Source: Amnibacterium flavum (GTDB lineage Bacteria; Actinomycetota; Actinomycetes; Actinomycetales; Microbacteriaceae). From it: 64,000 nucleotides of DNA. Below, one piece after another: positions 43,326 to 52,530 of the stretch (positions within the stretch are counted from its first letter, which is position 1; each line of letters begins with the position of its first letter). The translations under genes were made by a program, and so were the position numbers. The stretch is taken from assembly GCF_003097495.1 (NCBI RefSeq), contig NZ_QEOP01000005.1, positions 50,574 through 114,573 of the forward strand. The letters run 5' to 3'. Under the pieces are notes generated by a model that ran no database searches, was not told where the DNA came from, and saw only the letters and a list, made by a program, of their open reading frames with translations.

Positions 43326-44828
43326 GTGACTTCTTTGGATACGGGGCCTCGGACGTATGGGAACTGGCGTCGTCCGACGACGGCTGGTCTTGGTGCGCTG
43401 GGGCAGATGGCGACCGGGGTGATGTTCGCGGGGATCGCGTCGTCGATTCTGGCGGTGATGTTCAGCGGCCTGGGGACGGCTCTGGTCGTGGCGGGCCTCT
43501 TTGGTGGGGTGCTGTTGATGGTGGCGGTGAAGGACAAGCACGGCCAGTCGGCCCTGGGAAGAACGGTGAATCGCGTGAGTTGGTGGCGGACAAAGATCAC
43601 GGGAGCGAACCTGTACCGCTCAGGCCCCGCGGGGCGGGGGAAGTGGGGAACTCATCAACTCCCGGGCCTTGCCGCTGGGTCGCGCCTTTCGGAGCATCAC
43701 GACTCGCACGGGCGCGCATTCGCCCTTATTCATACGCCCGCGACCCGTCACTTCACGGTGGTCATTGCGACTGAACCGGACGGTGCGGCGCTTGTTGATC
43801 AGGCGGAGGTGGACTCGCAGGTAGCGCAGTACGGGATCTGGCTTGCCAATCTGGGGGATGAGCCGGGCCTTGAGGCGGCCGCGGTGACGATCGAGACGTC
43901 TCCTGACACGGGCACCCGGTTGCGGTCGGAGGTCCATGGCGCCATGGATGCGGAGGCCCCGGAGTTTGCGAAGGCGATGCTTCTCGAGGTGGTCGAGGCG
44001 TATCCGATTGGGTCAGCCACCATTCGCGCCTACATCTCCTTGACCTTCTCTGCGTCTTCGAGACTGGGTGGGAAGCGGCGGGATGCAGAGGAGATGGGGC
44101 GGGATCTCGCTGCCCGCTTGCCGGGTCTGACGTCGTCGCTTGGTGCGACGGGTGCGGGTGCTGCCCGTCCGTTAGGTGCGCAGGAGCTGTGCGAGGTAAT
44201 TCGGGTCGCCTATGACCCAGCGGCCGCTGCGCTGATTGATGAGGCGCGGGCCGCGGGGGAGACCCCTGATCTGAGTTGGTCGGAGGTGGGGCCGGCGGCG
44301 GCAGAGGCGTCGTGGGGTTCTTATCGGCATGATTCTGCGGCGTCGACGTCGTGGACGATGACGAGCCCTCCGCGTGGGGTGGTGCAGTCGGGCATTCTCG
44401 GACGCCTACTGGCTCCGCACCGAGATATTGCTCGGAAGCGAGTGACCTTGTTGTATCGGCCGATCGATCCTGCCCGCACGGCGGCGATCGTTGAGGCGGA
44501 CCTGAATGCGGCCGCGTTCAACTCCAGCTCGAGCTCGAAACCCACCGCACGGTCGACGATGTCCACTCGATCAGCGCAGGCGACCGCGGCCGAGGAAGCA
44601 GCTGGAGCTGGGCTGCTGAACTTCGGTCTCATCGTCACCGCTACTTCCACTGATCTCGCTCGGGTCGCGGATGCGAGCGCGGCGGTGGACACCCTGACGG
44701 CGGCGGCCCGGCTGCAGATGCGTCCGGCCTACGGGTCCCAGGACACTGCATTTGCGGCGGCGCTGCCCCTGGGGTTGGTGTTGCCTCGACACCTGCGGCT
44801 GCCGACGGAGGTGCGTGAGTCGCTATGA
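43326..44828 (+). CDS. SCO6880-family conjugation protein
   Basis: A 500-residue protein starting at GTG with two close membrane segments near residues 25-70 (GVMFAGIASSILAVMFSGLG, ALVVAGLFGGVLLMVAVKDK), the PrgI-like part, followed by a long soluble domain (HFTVVIATEPDGAALVDQAE; TLLYRPIDPARTAAIVEADL). This family is conserved beside VirB4-like ATPases in actinobacterial conjugative elements. Its stop overlaps the VirB4 start by 4 bp. Confidence 0.85.
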   Translation: MTSLDTGPRTYGNWRRPTTAGLGALGQMATGVMFAGIASSILAVMFSGLGTALVVAGLFGGVLLMVAVKDKHGQSALGRTVNRVSWWRTKITGANLYRSGPAGRGKWGTHQLPGLAAGSRLSEHHDSHGRAFALIHTPATRHFTVVIATEPDGAALVDQAEVDSQVAQYGIWLANLGDEPGLEAAAVTIETSPDTGTRLRSEVHGAMDAEAPEFAKAMLLEVVEAYPIGSATIRAYISLTFSASSRLGGKRRDAEEMGRDLAARLPGLTSSLGATGAGAARPLGAQELCEVIRVAYDPAAAALIDEARAAGETPDLSWSEVGPAAAEASWGSYRHDSAASTSWTMTSPPRGVVQSGILGRLLAPHRDIARKRVTLLYRPIDPARTAAIVEADLNAAAFNSSSSSKPTARSTMSTRSAQATAAEEAAGAGLLNFGLIVTATSTDLARVADASAAVDTLTAAARLQMRPAYGSQDTAFAAALPLGLVLPRHLRLPTEVRESL

Positions 44829-46627
44829 CGACCAACGACTACCCGTTCTGGCACCCCGACCGCCCAGCGGCCCTACCGGCAAAGGTCAACTACGTTGCCG
44901 CCGACGAACGAACCACGGATGACAAGCCGGCCTCCGGGCAGCGCAAACTTCCTCGCGCGGTGGACGGGAGTGGGAAGAAGAAGCGCACCATTCCCCATGC
45001 GGGCGGGGGGAAGCCTTCTAAGCGGGCGACCGTGGTTCGCCCGTTGCGTCCGCCTCTTCGAGGGTGGCTGGGTCGCGGCGGCGGTGAGGCGGTGAATGTG
45101 CAGGCGGCGGATGAGTTCCGGGGAACAACGGTGCAGGTTTGCGGTCTCTACCCGTTCTCTGTTGGTACCGGCACTCCGATGATCGGGGTGCCCTTGGGCA
45201 AGAACCTGGCCACTGGCGCGAGCGTGTGCTGCGATCCAGTGTCGTGGTTCCAACGCGCCAACCTCATCAGCAACCCATCGATGTTCGTCCTAGGGAAACC
45301 GGGCCTGGGGAAGTCCTCACTCACTCGGCGAATGGCGACAGGTTTAGCCGGGTACGGCAGTATCCCGTTGGTCCTGGGCGACCTCAAGCCCGACTACGTG
45401 GACCTGATCGAAGCCCTCGACGGGCAAGTGATCACGCTTGGTCGAGGGCGCGGATACCTGAACATCCTCGACCCGGGAGAGGCAACCCAGGCCGCCAGCC
45501 GGCTAGTCGCAGAAGCCAATGAAGCACTAGCCGAGGCGGCTGAGCTTGAACAGAGTCCGACCGCTGAGGAGGTGGCCGACTCGATCGGGGAGCTGCGTCG
45601 ACGCGGTCAGAAGCTGCAGCGGCTCTCTTTGCAGGTACTGGCGGACGCTCATGGTCGCCGGCACACCATGGTCGCGGCCCTGCTGACCATCCTCCGATCG
45701 GAACCGCCCACCGATCGGGAGGAGACGATCATCGACCGGGCCTTGAAGTGGCTGGATGAGCACCACGAGGGCGTCCCGGTGCTGGCGGATCTGCTTCGGG
45801 TGATTCAGGACGCTCCCGATGAGGTGCGCCAAGTTGCCCTCGATCGCGGTGACCTTGCTCGGTACAAGGCAATCACTGAGAACCTCGAGGCCTCCCTGAT
45901 TGGGCTCACCAGCGGGGGACGACTGGGCGAGATTTTCTCCCGGCCCACGACAACCCCGATGCGGCGTGACCGGCCGGTGGTCTACGACGTCTCCTCCATC
46001 GATGACTCCGAGGGCGACCTGCAGGCTGCAATCCTGCTCGCGTGCTGGTCAGCGGGCTTTGGCACCGTGAATGTCGCCTCCGCCTTGGCGGACGCGGAGC
46101 TTGAACCGCGTCGGCATTACTTCGTGATCCTGGACGAGTTGTGGCGGGCACTGCGGGCCGGACGGGGGATGGTCGACCGCGTCGACGCGCTCACCCGGCT
46201 CAACAGAGCCCGGGGAGTGGGGCTCGCGATGATCTCCCACACCATGAGCGACTTGCTGGCTTTGGCCACGGCCGAGGATCAGATGAAGGCGCGGGGGTTC
46301 GTCGAGCGATCTGGGATGGTGATCTGCGGGGGACTCCCGGGAGCTGAGATGCCGATGCTCACCTCTGCGGTCCCGATGTCGCGGGCCGAGCAGGACATGC
46401 TGACCTCGTGGCAAGACCCGCCTGCATGGGATCCCGTCTCAGGACACGAGGCCGAGCCCCCTGGTCGCGGAAAGTTTCTCATCAAAGTCGGCGGTAGACC
46501 CGGCATCCCTATTCGTGTCCAGCTGACCAGTGCGGAGCTCGCGGTCAACGACACCAACAAGCTCTGGCACACGAGATCCAGAGCCGGTCGCACCCCATCA
46601 GAGGTTGATGTGGAAGTACTTCCGTGA
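44825..46627 (+). CDS. VirB4-like conjugation ATPase
   Basis: A 600-residue cytoplasmic ATPase with Walker A GKPGLGKSS at 157-165 and Walker B YFVILDELWRALR near 430, and the VirB4-type context LISNPSMFVLG before the P-loop. It energises assembly of the channel and substrate passage. It lacks the long N-terminal VirB4 domain, which the coupled SCO6880 protein may supply. Overlaps both neighbours by 4 bp. Confidence 0.9.
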   Translation: MTTNDYPFWHPDRPAALPAKVNYVAADERTTDDKPASGQRKLPRAVDGSGKKKRTIPHAGGGKPSKRATVVRPLRPPLRGWLGRGGGEAVNVQAADEFRGTTVQVCGLYPFSVGTGTPMIGVPLGKNLATGASVCCDPVSWFQRANLISNPSMFVLGKPGLGKSSLTRRMATGLAGYGSIPLVLGDLKPDYVDLIEALDGQVITLGRGRGYLNILDPGEATQAASRLVAEANEALAEAAELEQSPTAEEVADSIGELRRRGQKLQRLSLQVLADAHGRRHTMVAALLTILRSEPPTDREETIIDRALKWLDEHHEGVPVLADLLRVIQDAPDEVRQVALDRGDLARYKAITENLEASLIGLTSGGRLGEIFSRPTTTPMRRDRPVVYDVSSIDDSEGDLQAAILLACWSAGFGTVNVASALADAELEPRRHYFVILDELWRALRAGRGMVDRVDALTRLNRARGVGLAMISHTMSDLLALATAEDQMKARGFVERSGMVICGGLPGAEMPMLTSAVPMSRAEQDMLTSWQDPPAWDPVSGHEAEPPGRGKFLIKVGGRPGIPIRVQLTSAELAVNDTNKLWHTRSRAGRTPSEVDVEVLP

Positions 46628-48366
46628 GCGCCACCCACCGGCGCCGACATCCGGGAGGCACCCAAGCTGCACCTTTGGTCTTGGCTCTCATCGCACTGGC
46701 CATCGTGGGGAGCGTGTGGGCGGCAGTTGACGTTGGCTCGCGCATGGATGGGGTGAACGGTGCGCTCCCTGCCGATCCGTTCGCGGTCACCCTCGGCCTG
46801 CTAAGCGGAACGGTTACCTGGCCCGCGTCAGCGACGGCGGTGCTGGCCGCCATCGCCGCCGTCATCCTCCTCCTGGGGTTGGGGGCAGGTTTCTTGCTCA
46901 GGGAGAGAGGGCAACGACGGACGGCGGTTGATGCCGCCGCGCCTCATATGGGTAAGGGCAAGCAGCTCCGATCTTTGAGCTTGGCTGGCGCTAAGGCGAC
47001 TGCGGAGCGGTTGGGCGTGCAGAACTGGGTCGGCGTCTTCCTCGGGATCTCTGTCGCTGGTCGGCAGCGGTTGTACGCCTCGCCGGAGGACATGCTGACT
47101 TTGATCGCAGGCCCAAGGGTCGGGAAGTCCACGGCCTACGTCATCCCCGCCATCGCTGACGCGCCCGGCGCGGTGTTGACCACCTCTAACAAACGCGATG
47201 TCCTCGATGTGACGCGAGGGCTGCGCTCGAAGGTAGGCAACGTGTGGGTGTTCGATCCCCAACAGATCGCGGCAGAGCCCGCTAATTGGTGGTGGAACCC
47301 GCTCAGCTACGTCACTGACGATGTGAAAGCCGCAAAACTCGCCGCCCATTTCGCCTCAGGATCTCGAGCCTCGGACAGTCGCGGTGACGCGTACTTTGAC
47401 GGCGCTGGGCAAGACCTCCTCGCCGGGTTCTTGCTAGCGGCAGCACTCGAGAACCTTCCGATCACGACCGCCTTCACGTGGACGACGAGTCCGGGCGACG
47501 ACGAACCCGTGAGCATCCTGCGCCGCTTCGGCTACGACCAGATGGCCGACTCCGTTTCGGGGCACGTCAACGGCGAATCTCGGCGTCGGGACAGCGTTTA
47601 TGGCACCGCATCACAGATGGCTGCCTGCCTCAAAGTCCGAGCAATCGCAAGGTGGGTCACCCCACAAGGTGACGAGCTCGATCGGCGACCTCAGTTCGAT
47701 CCGCAGGCCTTCGCGCGCAGTAGCGACACTTTGTACAGCCTCTCGAAAGAAGGGCAAGGAACCGCTGGTCCTCTGGTGACCGCGCTGACTGCGGCGACCG
47801 TGGAAGCAGCCGAGGAGTACGCGACAAAACACTCTGGCGGGCGCCTCCCGGTACCGATGCTGGGGGTCCTGGATGAAGCCGCCAACGTGTGCCGCTGGAA
47901 GGACCTTCCCGATCTATACAGCCACTACGGCTCCCGCGGTGTGGTCCTAATGACCATTCTGCAGTCCTGGTCGCAGGGCACCCATGTCTGGGGACGCGAC
48001 GGCATGCGGAAACTTTGGAGCGCCTCCAACGTCGCCATCTACGGGGGAGGTGTGAGGGAACCGGAGTTTCTCAACGAGCTGTCGCAGATGATCGGGGAGT
48101 TCGAACGCCACACCACCTCTACCAACGTTGGCCGCGGTACGAGGTCGTCCTCACACGCTTTACAGCGCGAACGTACGCTCGATGTCGCTGATCTAGGCGC
48201 TTTGCCACGGGGGAGGGCGGTGGTTCTCTCATCCGGCGCCCCTGCAACCCTCGTCATCACAATTCCCTGGATGCAAGGACCCCATGCCACGACTCTGACC
48301 GCTTCGCAACGCACCGACCAAGCGGCTCTTCCCGTTCCCAGACCAGGGGCGCGTCGGGATGAATGA
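46624..48366 (+). CDS. TraG/VirD4-type coupling protein
   Basis: A 580-residue protein with two N-terminal membrane helices (APLVLALIALAIVGSVWAAV; VLAAIAAVILLLGLGAGFLL), Walker A AGPRVGKSTAY near 160 and Walker B MLGVLDEAANV near 413, followed by a sensor region SRGVVLMTILQSWSQG. Coupling proteins bring the relaxosome to the channel and pump DNA. It overlaps VirB4 and the DUF4913 gene. Confidence 0.92.
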   Translation: MSATHRRRHPGGTQAAPLVLALIALAIVGSVWAAVDVGSRMDGVNGALPADPFAVTLGLLSGTVTWPASATAVLAAIAAVILLLGLGAGFLLRERGQRRTAVDAAAPHMGKGKQLRSLSLAGAKATAERLGVQNWVGVFLGISVAGRQRLYASPEDMLTLIAGPRVGKSTAYVIPAIADAPGAVLTTSNKRDVLDVTRGLRSKVGNVWVFDPQQIAAEPANWWWNPLSYVTDDVKAAKLAAHFASGSRASDSRGDAYFDGAGQDLLAGFLLAAALENLPITTAFTWTTSPGDDEPVSILRRFGYDQMADSVSGHVNGESRRRDSVYGTASQMAACLKVRAIARWVTPQGDELDRRPQFDPQAFARSSDTLYSLSKEGQGTAGPLVTALTAATVEAAEEYATKHSGGRLPVPMLGVLDEAANVCRWKDLPDLYSHYGSRGVVLMTILQSWSQGTHVWGRDGMRKLWSASNVAIYGGGVREPEFLNELSQMIGEFERHTTSTNVGRGTRSSSHALQRERTLDVADLGALPRGRAVVLSSGAPATLVITIPWMQGPHATTLTASQRTDQAALPVPRPGARRDE

Positions 48367-48757
48367 CGCACTCGACCAGTTCCGCGACGAACACTCTGTT
48401 GCTTCGGGCCATCGCAGATCTGCGGCGTTGGTGTACCAGTCGGCTGATGAGTTCGTCCGTGAGTACCTCCGGTATATGTACACCCGGCCGGTAGGTCCGG
48501 GTAATGCTCGCTATAGGTGGGCGGCCGACTGGTGGAGGTACCCGGAGGCCGTCGCGAGGATCGAAGCACTATGGCGCGCGTGGGAACACCTGCGGCAAGA
48601 TGGCGCCACCGGCGCGAGTACTTGGTGGGCTGATCATGCAGACCACCACATGGGAGTTCTACTCAGCCCGGAAGGTCCATTCGCGCGCGCTAAGGACGCT
48701 AATCCGCCCGGCGAACCGCTCCCATACGTAGAACCACCAGAGGGCTGGTTTCCCTAG
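48359..48757 (+). CDS. DUF4913 protein
   Basis: A 132-residue protein with the DUF4913 pattern: YQSADEFVREYLRYMYTRPV, RYRWAADWWRYPEAVARIEA, LWRAWEHLRQD, STWWADHADHHMGVLLSPEG. This domain recurs at the end of conjugation operons in actinobacteria; its function is not established. It overlaps the VirD4 gene by 8 bp and appears to be the last gene of the transfer operon. Confidence 0.85.
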   Translation: MNDALDQFRDEHSVASGHRRSAALVYQSADEFVREYLRYMYTRPVGPGNARYRWAADWWRYPEAVARIEALWRAWEHLRQDGATGASTWWADHADHHMGVLLSPEGPFARAKDANPPGEPLPYVEPPEGWFP

Positions 48758-48965
48758 GGCATCTCCGTCGCTGGCGCCAGCAGTGGGGGGCGAGCGGGTG
48801 AACGCTGTGGGTGGATGCACAGCTCAAATTCCGCAACATGAGGCGCACGAGAGCTGAGGCGAGACCTCACCGAGAGCGTCCATCGTGACCGGACCGACTC
48901 CATATACCGAGCTAGCCACCATAGGTCCGAGGCGCGGTCAGCGGGGCACGCTTGAGCGCGAGGTG

Positions 48966-49736
48966 CTACGCGTCGGTTTTCGAAGGAACCATGAACTCGG
49001 GGAGTGTTCTCACGAGGGCGATGTCCCTCGAGCGTTCCCACGCCATCTCAAGTTCGTGGATGTGCTCTTCCATCACCGTCTCGATTAGAGCGTGATCGGC
49101 GCGCTGGATAGCAGCGAGCGTGCGCTGGTGGATGTCGATGACCCATTCCTGATTGTGGTGCTGGTGCGAGATGAGATCACGGGCCAACACGAGTTTGCCC
49201 TGCACGATGCCCATCAGCTGCACGATCGTCGAGTTATGGGTGGCACCGGCCATGCGGTGGTGGAAAAGGACGTCTTGCCCGTGGAACTTGTCGGTGTCCT
49301 CGCGATGGCTGCCGTCTGCAAGCATCTGGAGCTGGATATCTATGGTTTCCTGCATGCGCGCGAAGTCCTCTTCGCCTGCGTGCGCAGCAGCGAGATGGGC
49401 GACGCGCGGCTCGAACATGCGTCTCGCCTCAAGGACCCCTCGCACCTCTTCTCCTCGCATCTCCACCTTGGATTGAAGGAGATCAGGAGGGAGATTCGTC
49501 GACGCGACGAACATGCCGGGGGACGGCTGGCGGCGCACCTCTATGACGCCGACGTCCTCCAGCACTCGAATCGCTTCGCGAAGGGTCGGCCTACTTACCT
49601 GCATCTCGGTCGCGAGTTCGCGTTCGGAGGGGATGCGGTCGCCTACGCGAAGCACACCAAGCCGGATGCCTCGCGCGATCTGTTCGACCACCTGCTCGAA
49701 GGTGCGATAGGGGGTGATCGGCCGGAAATCATGCAT
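48966..49736 (-). CDS. GntR family regulator (FadR/FCD type)
   Basis: A 256-residue regulator with a GntR winged helix (IARGIRLGVLRVGDRIPSER then ELATEMQVSRPTLREAIRVL) and an all-helical FCD effector domain with metal-binding histidines (FHGQDVLFHHRMAGATHN; MEEHIHELEMAW). FCD regulators usually sense carboxylic acids or amino acids. The ATG at 49736 follows GAGAGGGG. It is divergent from the ABC-importer/catabolic operon and very likely controls it. Confidence 0.9.
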   Translation of the reverse strand: MHDFRPITPYRTFEQVVEQIARGIRLGVLRVGDRIPSERELATEMQVSRPTLREAIRVLEDVGVIEVRRQPSPGMFVASTNLPPDLLQSKVEMRGEEVRGVLEARRMFEPRVAHLAAAHAGEEDFARMQETIDIQLQMLADGSHREDTDKFHGQDVLFHHRMAGATHNSTIVQLMGIVQGKLVLARDLISHQHHNQEWVIDIHQRTLAAIQRADHALIETVMEEHIHELEMAWERSRDIALVRTLPEFMVPSKTDA

Positions 49737-49786
49737 GCCGTCCGCCCCTCTCTTACCAACTCGCCTGAGCGTAGCACTGCCAAGTT

Positions 49787-49826
49787 TGGTCATCGTTTGT
49801 TTCGTGATGGTAAACATTATTGACCA
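49787..49826. promoter_or_regulatory. Candidate operator between GntR gene and catabolic operon
   Basis: TGGTCA (49787-49792) and TGACCA (49821-49826) form an inverted pair in the divergent promoter region. The 28-bp spacing is wider than usual for one GntR site, so each half may belong to a separate site. Confidence 0.3.
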
Positions 49827-49909
49827 GACTCGGTAAATTGCTTGACGATCCTTTTCACCTGTTCCACTCTGCTTCAAGCGACGGAACGTCCGGTCGCGAA
49901 GGAGGAGAC

Positions 49910-50947
49910 ATGAGAGTCAATCGCGCGATCGCCACCTCAGTCTTGGCGGTGATGGCCTTGAGTGTCACCGCGTGCAGCAGTGGGGGTCCGTCCGCCGGGG
50001 ATGCGTCCGATACCGGCGAGGATGTCGTGCGGATTGGCTTTTTCAATCCGATCGGCGCCAACGTGGTGACAGCAGCCAACCTGAAGGGCGTCGAAGACGA
50101 GGCGGCCAAGTGGGGCGCCACCGTCACCAGCCTTGATGCCAATTTCGACCAGGCGACGCAGATCAGTCAGATGCAGGACGCCATCGCGTCGCAGCAGTAC
50201 GACGCATGGGTGGTCATGCCGGTCAACGGTGTCGCTGTCGCCGACACCGTCAAGCAGGCCATCGAGGCTGGCATTGTGGTCGTGGCGGACTGGAACAACA
50301 TCGGGTCCGACCTCGCCTCCATCGAGCCGCAGGTCGAAGGAATCACCTCGGTCGTCGCGCAGCCGTTCGGCGACCAGGGTCAGTACATCGCCGAGGCGAT
50401 CGTGTCGGGGTGCGAAGACATCGACCCCTGCGATGCCGTATACATGCCCGGGTCGTTCAACCAGAGGTCCGAGCAGGTACGCATCGACGCCCTGTCCGCC
50501 GTCATCGCGGACTACCCGAACATCGTCCTCCACACCTCGGCTGACGGGAACTTCGAGACTGCCGCCGCCCAGGCGGCCGCGAACGACACGATGCTCGCCA
50601 TCCCGGGTGTCGACGTCTTCGCAACGCCCGGCGACCAGATGGCGCTCGGCATCGTGTCCGCGGTCGAGGACGCCGGACGTCAGGACGAGATCAAAGTCAT
50701 CTCGGCGGGAACGAGCGAGAAGACGGTGCAGATGGTGCGTGACGGGAGCCTGTTCGCCGACATCGTGGCTCTGCCTTACAGCGAGGGTGTCTACTCGACG
50801 CGCTACGCCATCCAAGCCGTGCTCGGCGAAGGCGACGTCCCGCCGTTCCTCAACTCGCTCGACCTTTCGCCGATCGGTCCGATCGCGACGAAGGAAACCC
50901 TCAGCACGGGTGACGGCGTGGACTTTGTAGGAGAGTACGAGGGTTGA
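49910..50947 (+). CDS. Ribose-type ABC importer binding lipoprotein
   Basis: A 345-residue substrate-binding protein of the RbsB/periplasmic-binding-protein-I fold with lipoprotein signal (IATSVLAVMALSVT, lipobox TAC-S). The mature domain reads VVRIGFFNPIGANVVTAANL, a match to the sugar-binding N-lobe, and VDVFATPGDQMALGIVSAVE in the C-lobe. GGAGGAG precedes the ATG. It overlaps the ATPase gene by 4 bp (alternative TTG start). Despite the sugar-type fold, the enzyme neighbours suggest a nitrogenous ligand. Confidence 0.9.
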   Translation: MRVNRAIATSVLAVMALSVTACSSGGPSAGDASDTGEDVVRIGFFNPIGANVVTAANLKGVEDEAAKWGATVTSLDANFDQATQISQMQDAIASQQYDAWVVMPVNGVAVADTVKQAIEAGIVVVADWNNIGSDLASIEPQVEGITSVVAQPFGDQGQYIAEAIVSGCEDIDPCDAVYMPGSFNQRSEQVRIDALSAVIADYPNIVLHTSADGNFETAAAQAAANDTMLAIPGVDVFATPGDQMALGIVSAVEDAGRQDEIKVISAGTSEKTVQMVRDGSLFADIVALPYSEGVYSTRYAIQAVLGEGDVPPFLNSLDLSPIGPIATKETLSTGDGVDFVGEYEG

Positions 50948-52530
50948 GTCTGATGATCAGACGTCCATTCGGGAGGGGCGCTTCGTTCAGGCCCCTCCCG
51001 GAGGCGGCCGGCGCCGGGGCGGCGGTTGAGTTGCGTGCGGTGACGAAGAAGTTCGGATCCGTGGAAGTGCTCCACGACCTGCACGCGACCTTCGAGGCCG
51101 GGCGCGTGCACGCACTCGTCGGGGAGAACGGAGCAGGGAAGTCGACCCTCGGCCGACTCATCGCCGGTGTGCACGCGGCGTCCTCCGGCGAGATCCTGAT
51201 CGACACCAACCCGGTGCACTACAGCACACCTCGGCAGGCTCTCGCTGACGGGATCACGATGATCGCTCAGGAGCTGCTGCTCGTCCCGCGCCGTTCGGTG
51301 ATCGAGAACGTCTTCCTCGGCACGTCAGGTGATGCCGTCACCCGCCGACGCCTCAGGCCCCGATACGAGGCGCTCTGCGAGACGGCCGGATTCCACCTGC
51401 CTCCTGATGTCGCGGTCGGCGATCTGCGTATCGCTGACCAGCAGAAGGTCGAAATCCTCCGCGCCATCGCGCGCGATGCGCGGCTCATCGTCATGGACGA
51501 ACCGACCGCCAGCCTCACGGGGGCGGAGGCCGACCGTCTGCTCGACGTCATCCGCCTGCTCCGCGCTCAGGGCCGCACTGTGATTTTCGTCTCCCACTTC
51601 CTCTCCCAGGTGCTCGCCGTCGCCGACACCGTCACTGTCATGCGTGACGGGCACATCGTGCGCCAGGGCACGACCGGGGGAGAGACGGCGGACTCGCTGG
51701 TCGAGTCGATGCTCGGCAGATCACTCGACCAGACATTCAGCGCCCCGGCCCCTGTCGCCGATTCAGCGGCCACCGTGCTCGAGGTCGACGGCATCGTCGC
51801 CAACGGAAGCACGAAGCCGGTGTCGCTCACTGTGCGCGCGGGGGAGATCGTTGGCCTGGCCGGCCTCGTGGGCGCGGGCCGGACCGAGCTGGTGAGAGCC
51901 ATCTTCGGCGCCGACCCCTCGCGCGGCGGACGGATCCGGATCGACGGCGTCGAGCGCCGTGTCCGACGTCCCGGGCCGGCCATCGCCGCGGGCATGGCGA
52001 TGATCCCCGAATCTCGGAAGGACGACGGCCTGCTCCTCTTGGCGTCCATCCGGAGCAACGTGGCCCTTCCGCACCTTTCGGCACTGAGCGTCGCCGGTGT
52101 TCTTCGTCTCGGACGCGAGCGCCGGAGCACCGACGCGGCGATCAAGTCGGCTGGCGTACGAGGCGCGAGCCCAACCCAGTCCGTCTCCAGCCTCTCCGGT
52201 GGCAACCAGCAGAAGACGATGTTCGCCAAATGGCTGATGGGGTCGCCGCGCGTCCTCATCGTCGACGAGCCGTCCCGCGGCGTCGATGTCGGCTCGAGAC
52301 AGACCATCTACGACCTCATCCGCCGATTCGCGGCCGACGGCAACGCCGTGCTCCTCGTCTCCTCGGAGATCGAGGAAGTGCTCGGCCTCTCCCACCGTGT
52401 GCTGGTGATGCGCGACGGCGCCATCCAGGCCGAACTAACCGGCACCGAAGCGACCGAGCAGGCAGTGCTCCGAGCTGCCTTCGGTGCCGCCGACACCACC
52501 GCGACGTCCGACGAAAGAGACCTGTCATGA
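50944..52530 (+). CDS. Ribose-type ABC importer ATPase (two fused NBDs)
   Basis: A 528-residue RbsA/MglA-like protein with duplicated nucleotide-binding domains. The first has Walker A GENGAGKST at 60-68 and Walker B LIVMDEPTAS. The second has the degenerate P-loop GLVGAGRTEL and a full signature LSGGNQQKTMFAKWL with VLIVDEPSRGVDVGS. Start either TTG 50944 or ATG 50953. The ATGA at its end overlaps the permease start. Confidence 0.93.
   Translation: MSLMIRRPFGRGASFRPLPEAAGAGAAVELRAVTKKFGSVEVLHDLHATFEAGRVHALVGENGAGKSTLGRLIAGVHAASSGEILIDTNPVHYSTPRQALADGITMIAQELLLVPRRSVIENVFLGTSGDAVTRRRLRPRYEALCETAGFHLPPDVAVGDLRIADQQKVEILRAIARDARLIVMDEPTASLTGAEADRLLDVIRLLRAQGRTVIFVSHFLSQVLAVADTVTVMRDGHIVRQGTTGGETADSLVESMLGRSLDQTFSAPAPVADSAATVLEVDGIVANGSTKPVSLTVRAGEIVGLAGLVGAGRTELVRAIFGADPSRGGRIRIDGVERRVRRPGPAIAAGMAMIPESRKDDGLLLLASIRSNVALPHLSALSVAGVLRLGRERRSTDAAIKSAGVRGASPTQSVSSLSGGNQQKTMFAKWLMGSPRVLIVDEPSRGVDVGSRQTIYDLIRRFAADGNAVLLVSSEIEEVLGLSHRVLVMRDGAIQAELTGTEATEQAVLRAAFGAADTTATSDERDLS

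Noticed and set aside
19769..48965. Integrase-based ICE with att sites in a tRNA gene
   Set aside because: No integrase or excisionase and no tRNA gene were found in the window; rep, parA and relaxase favour a plasmid or plasmid-derived element.
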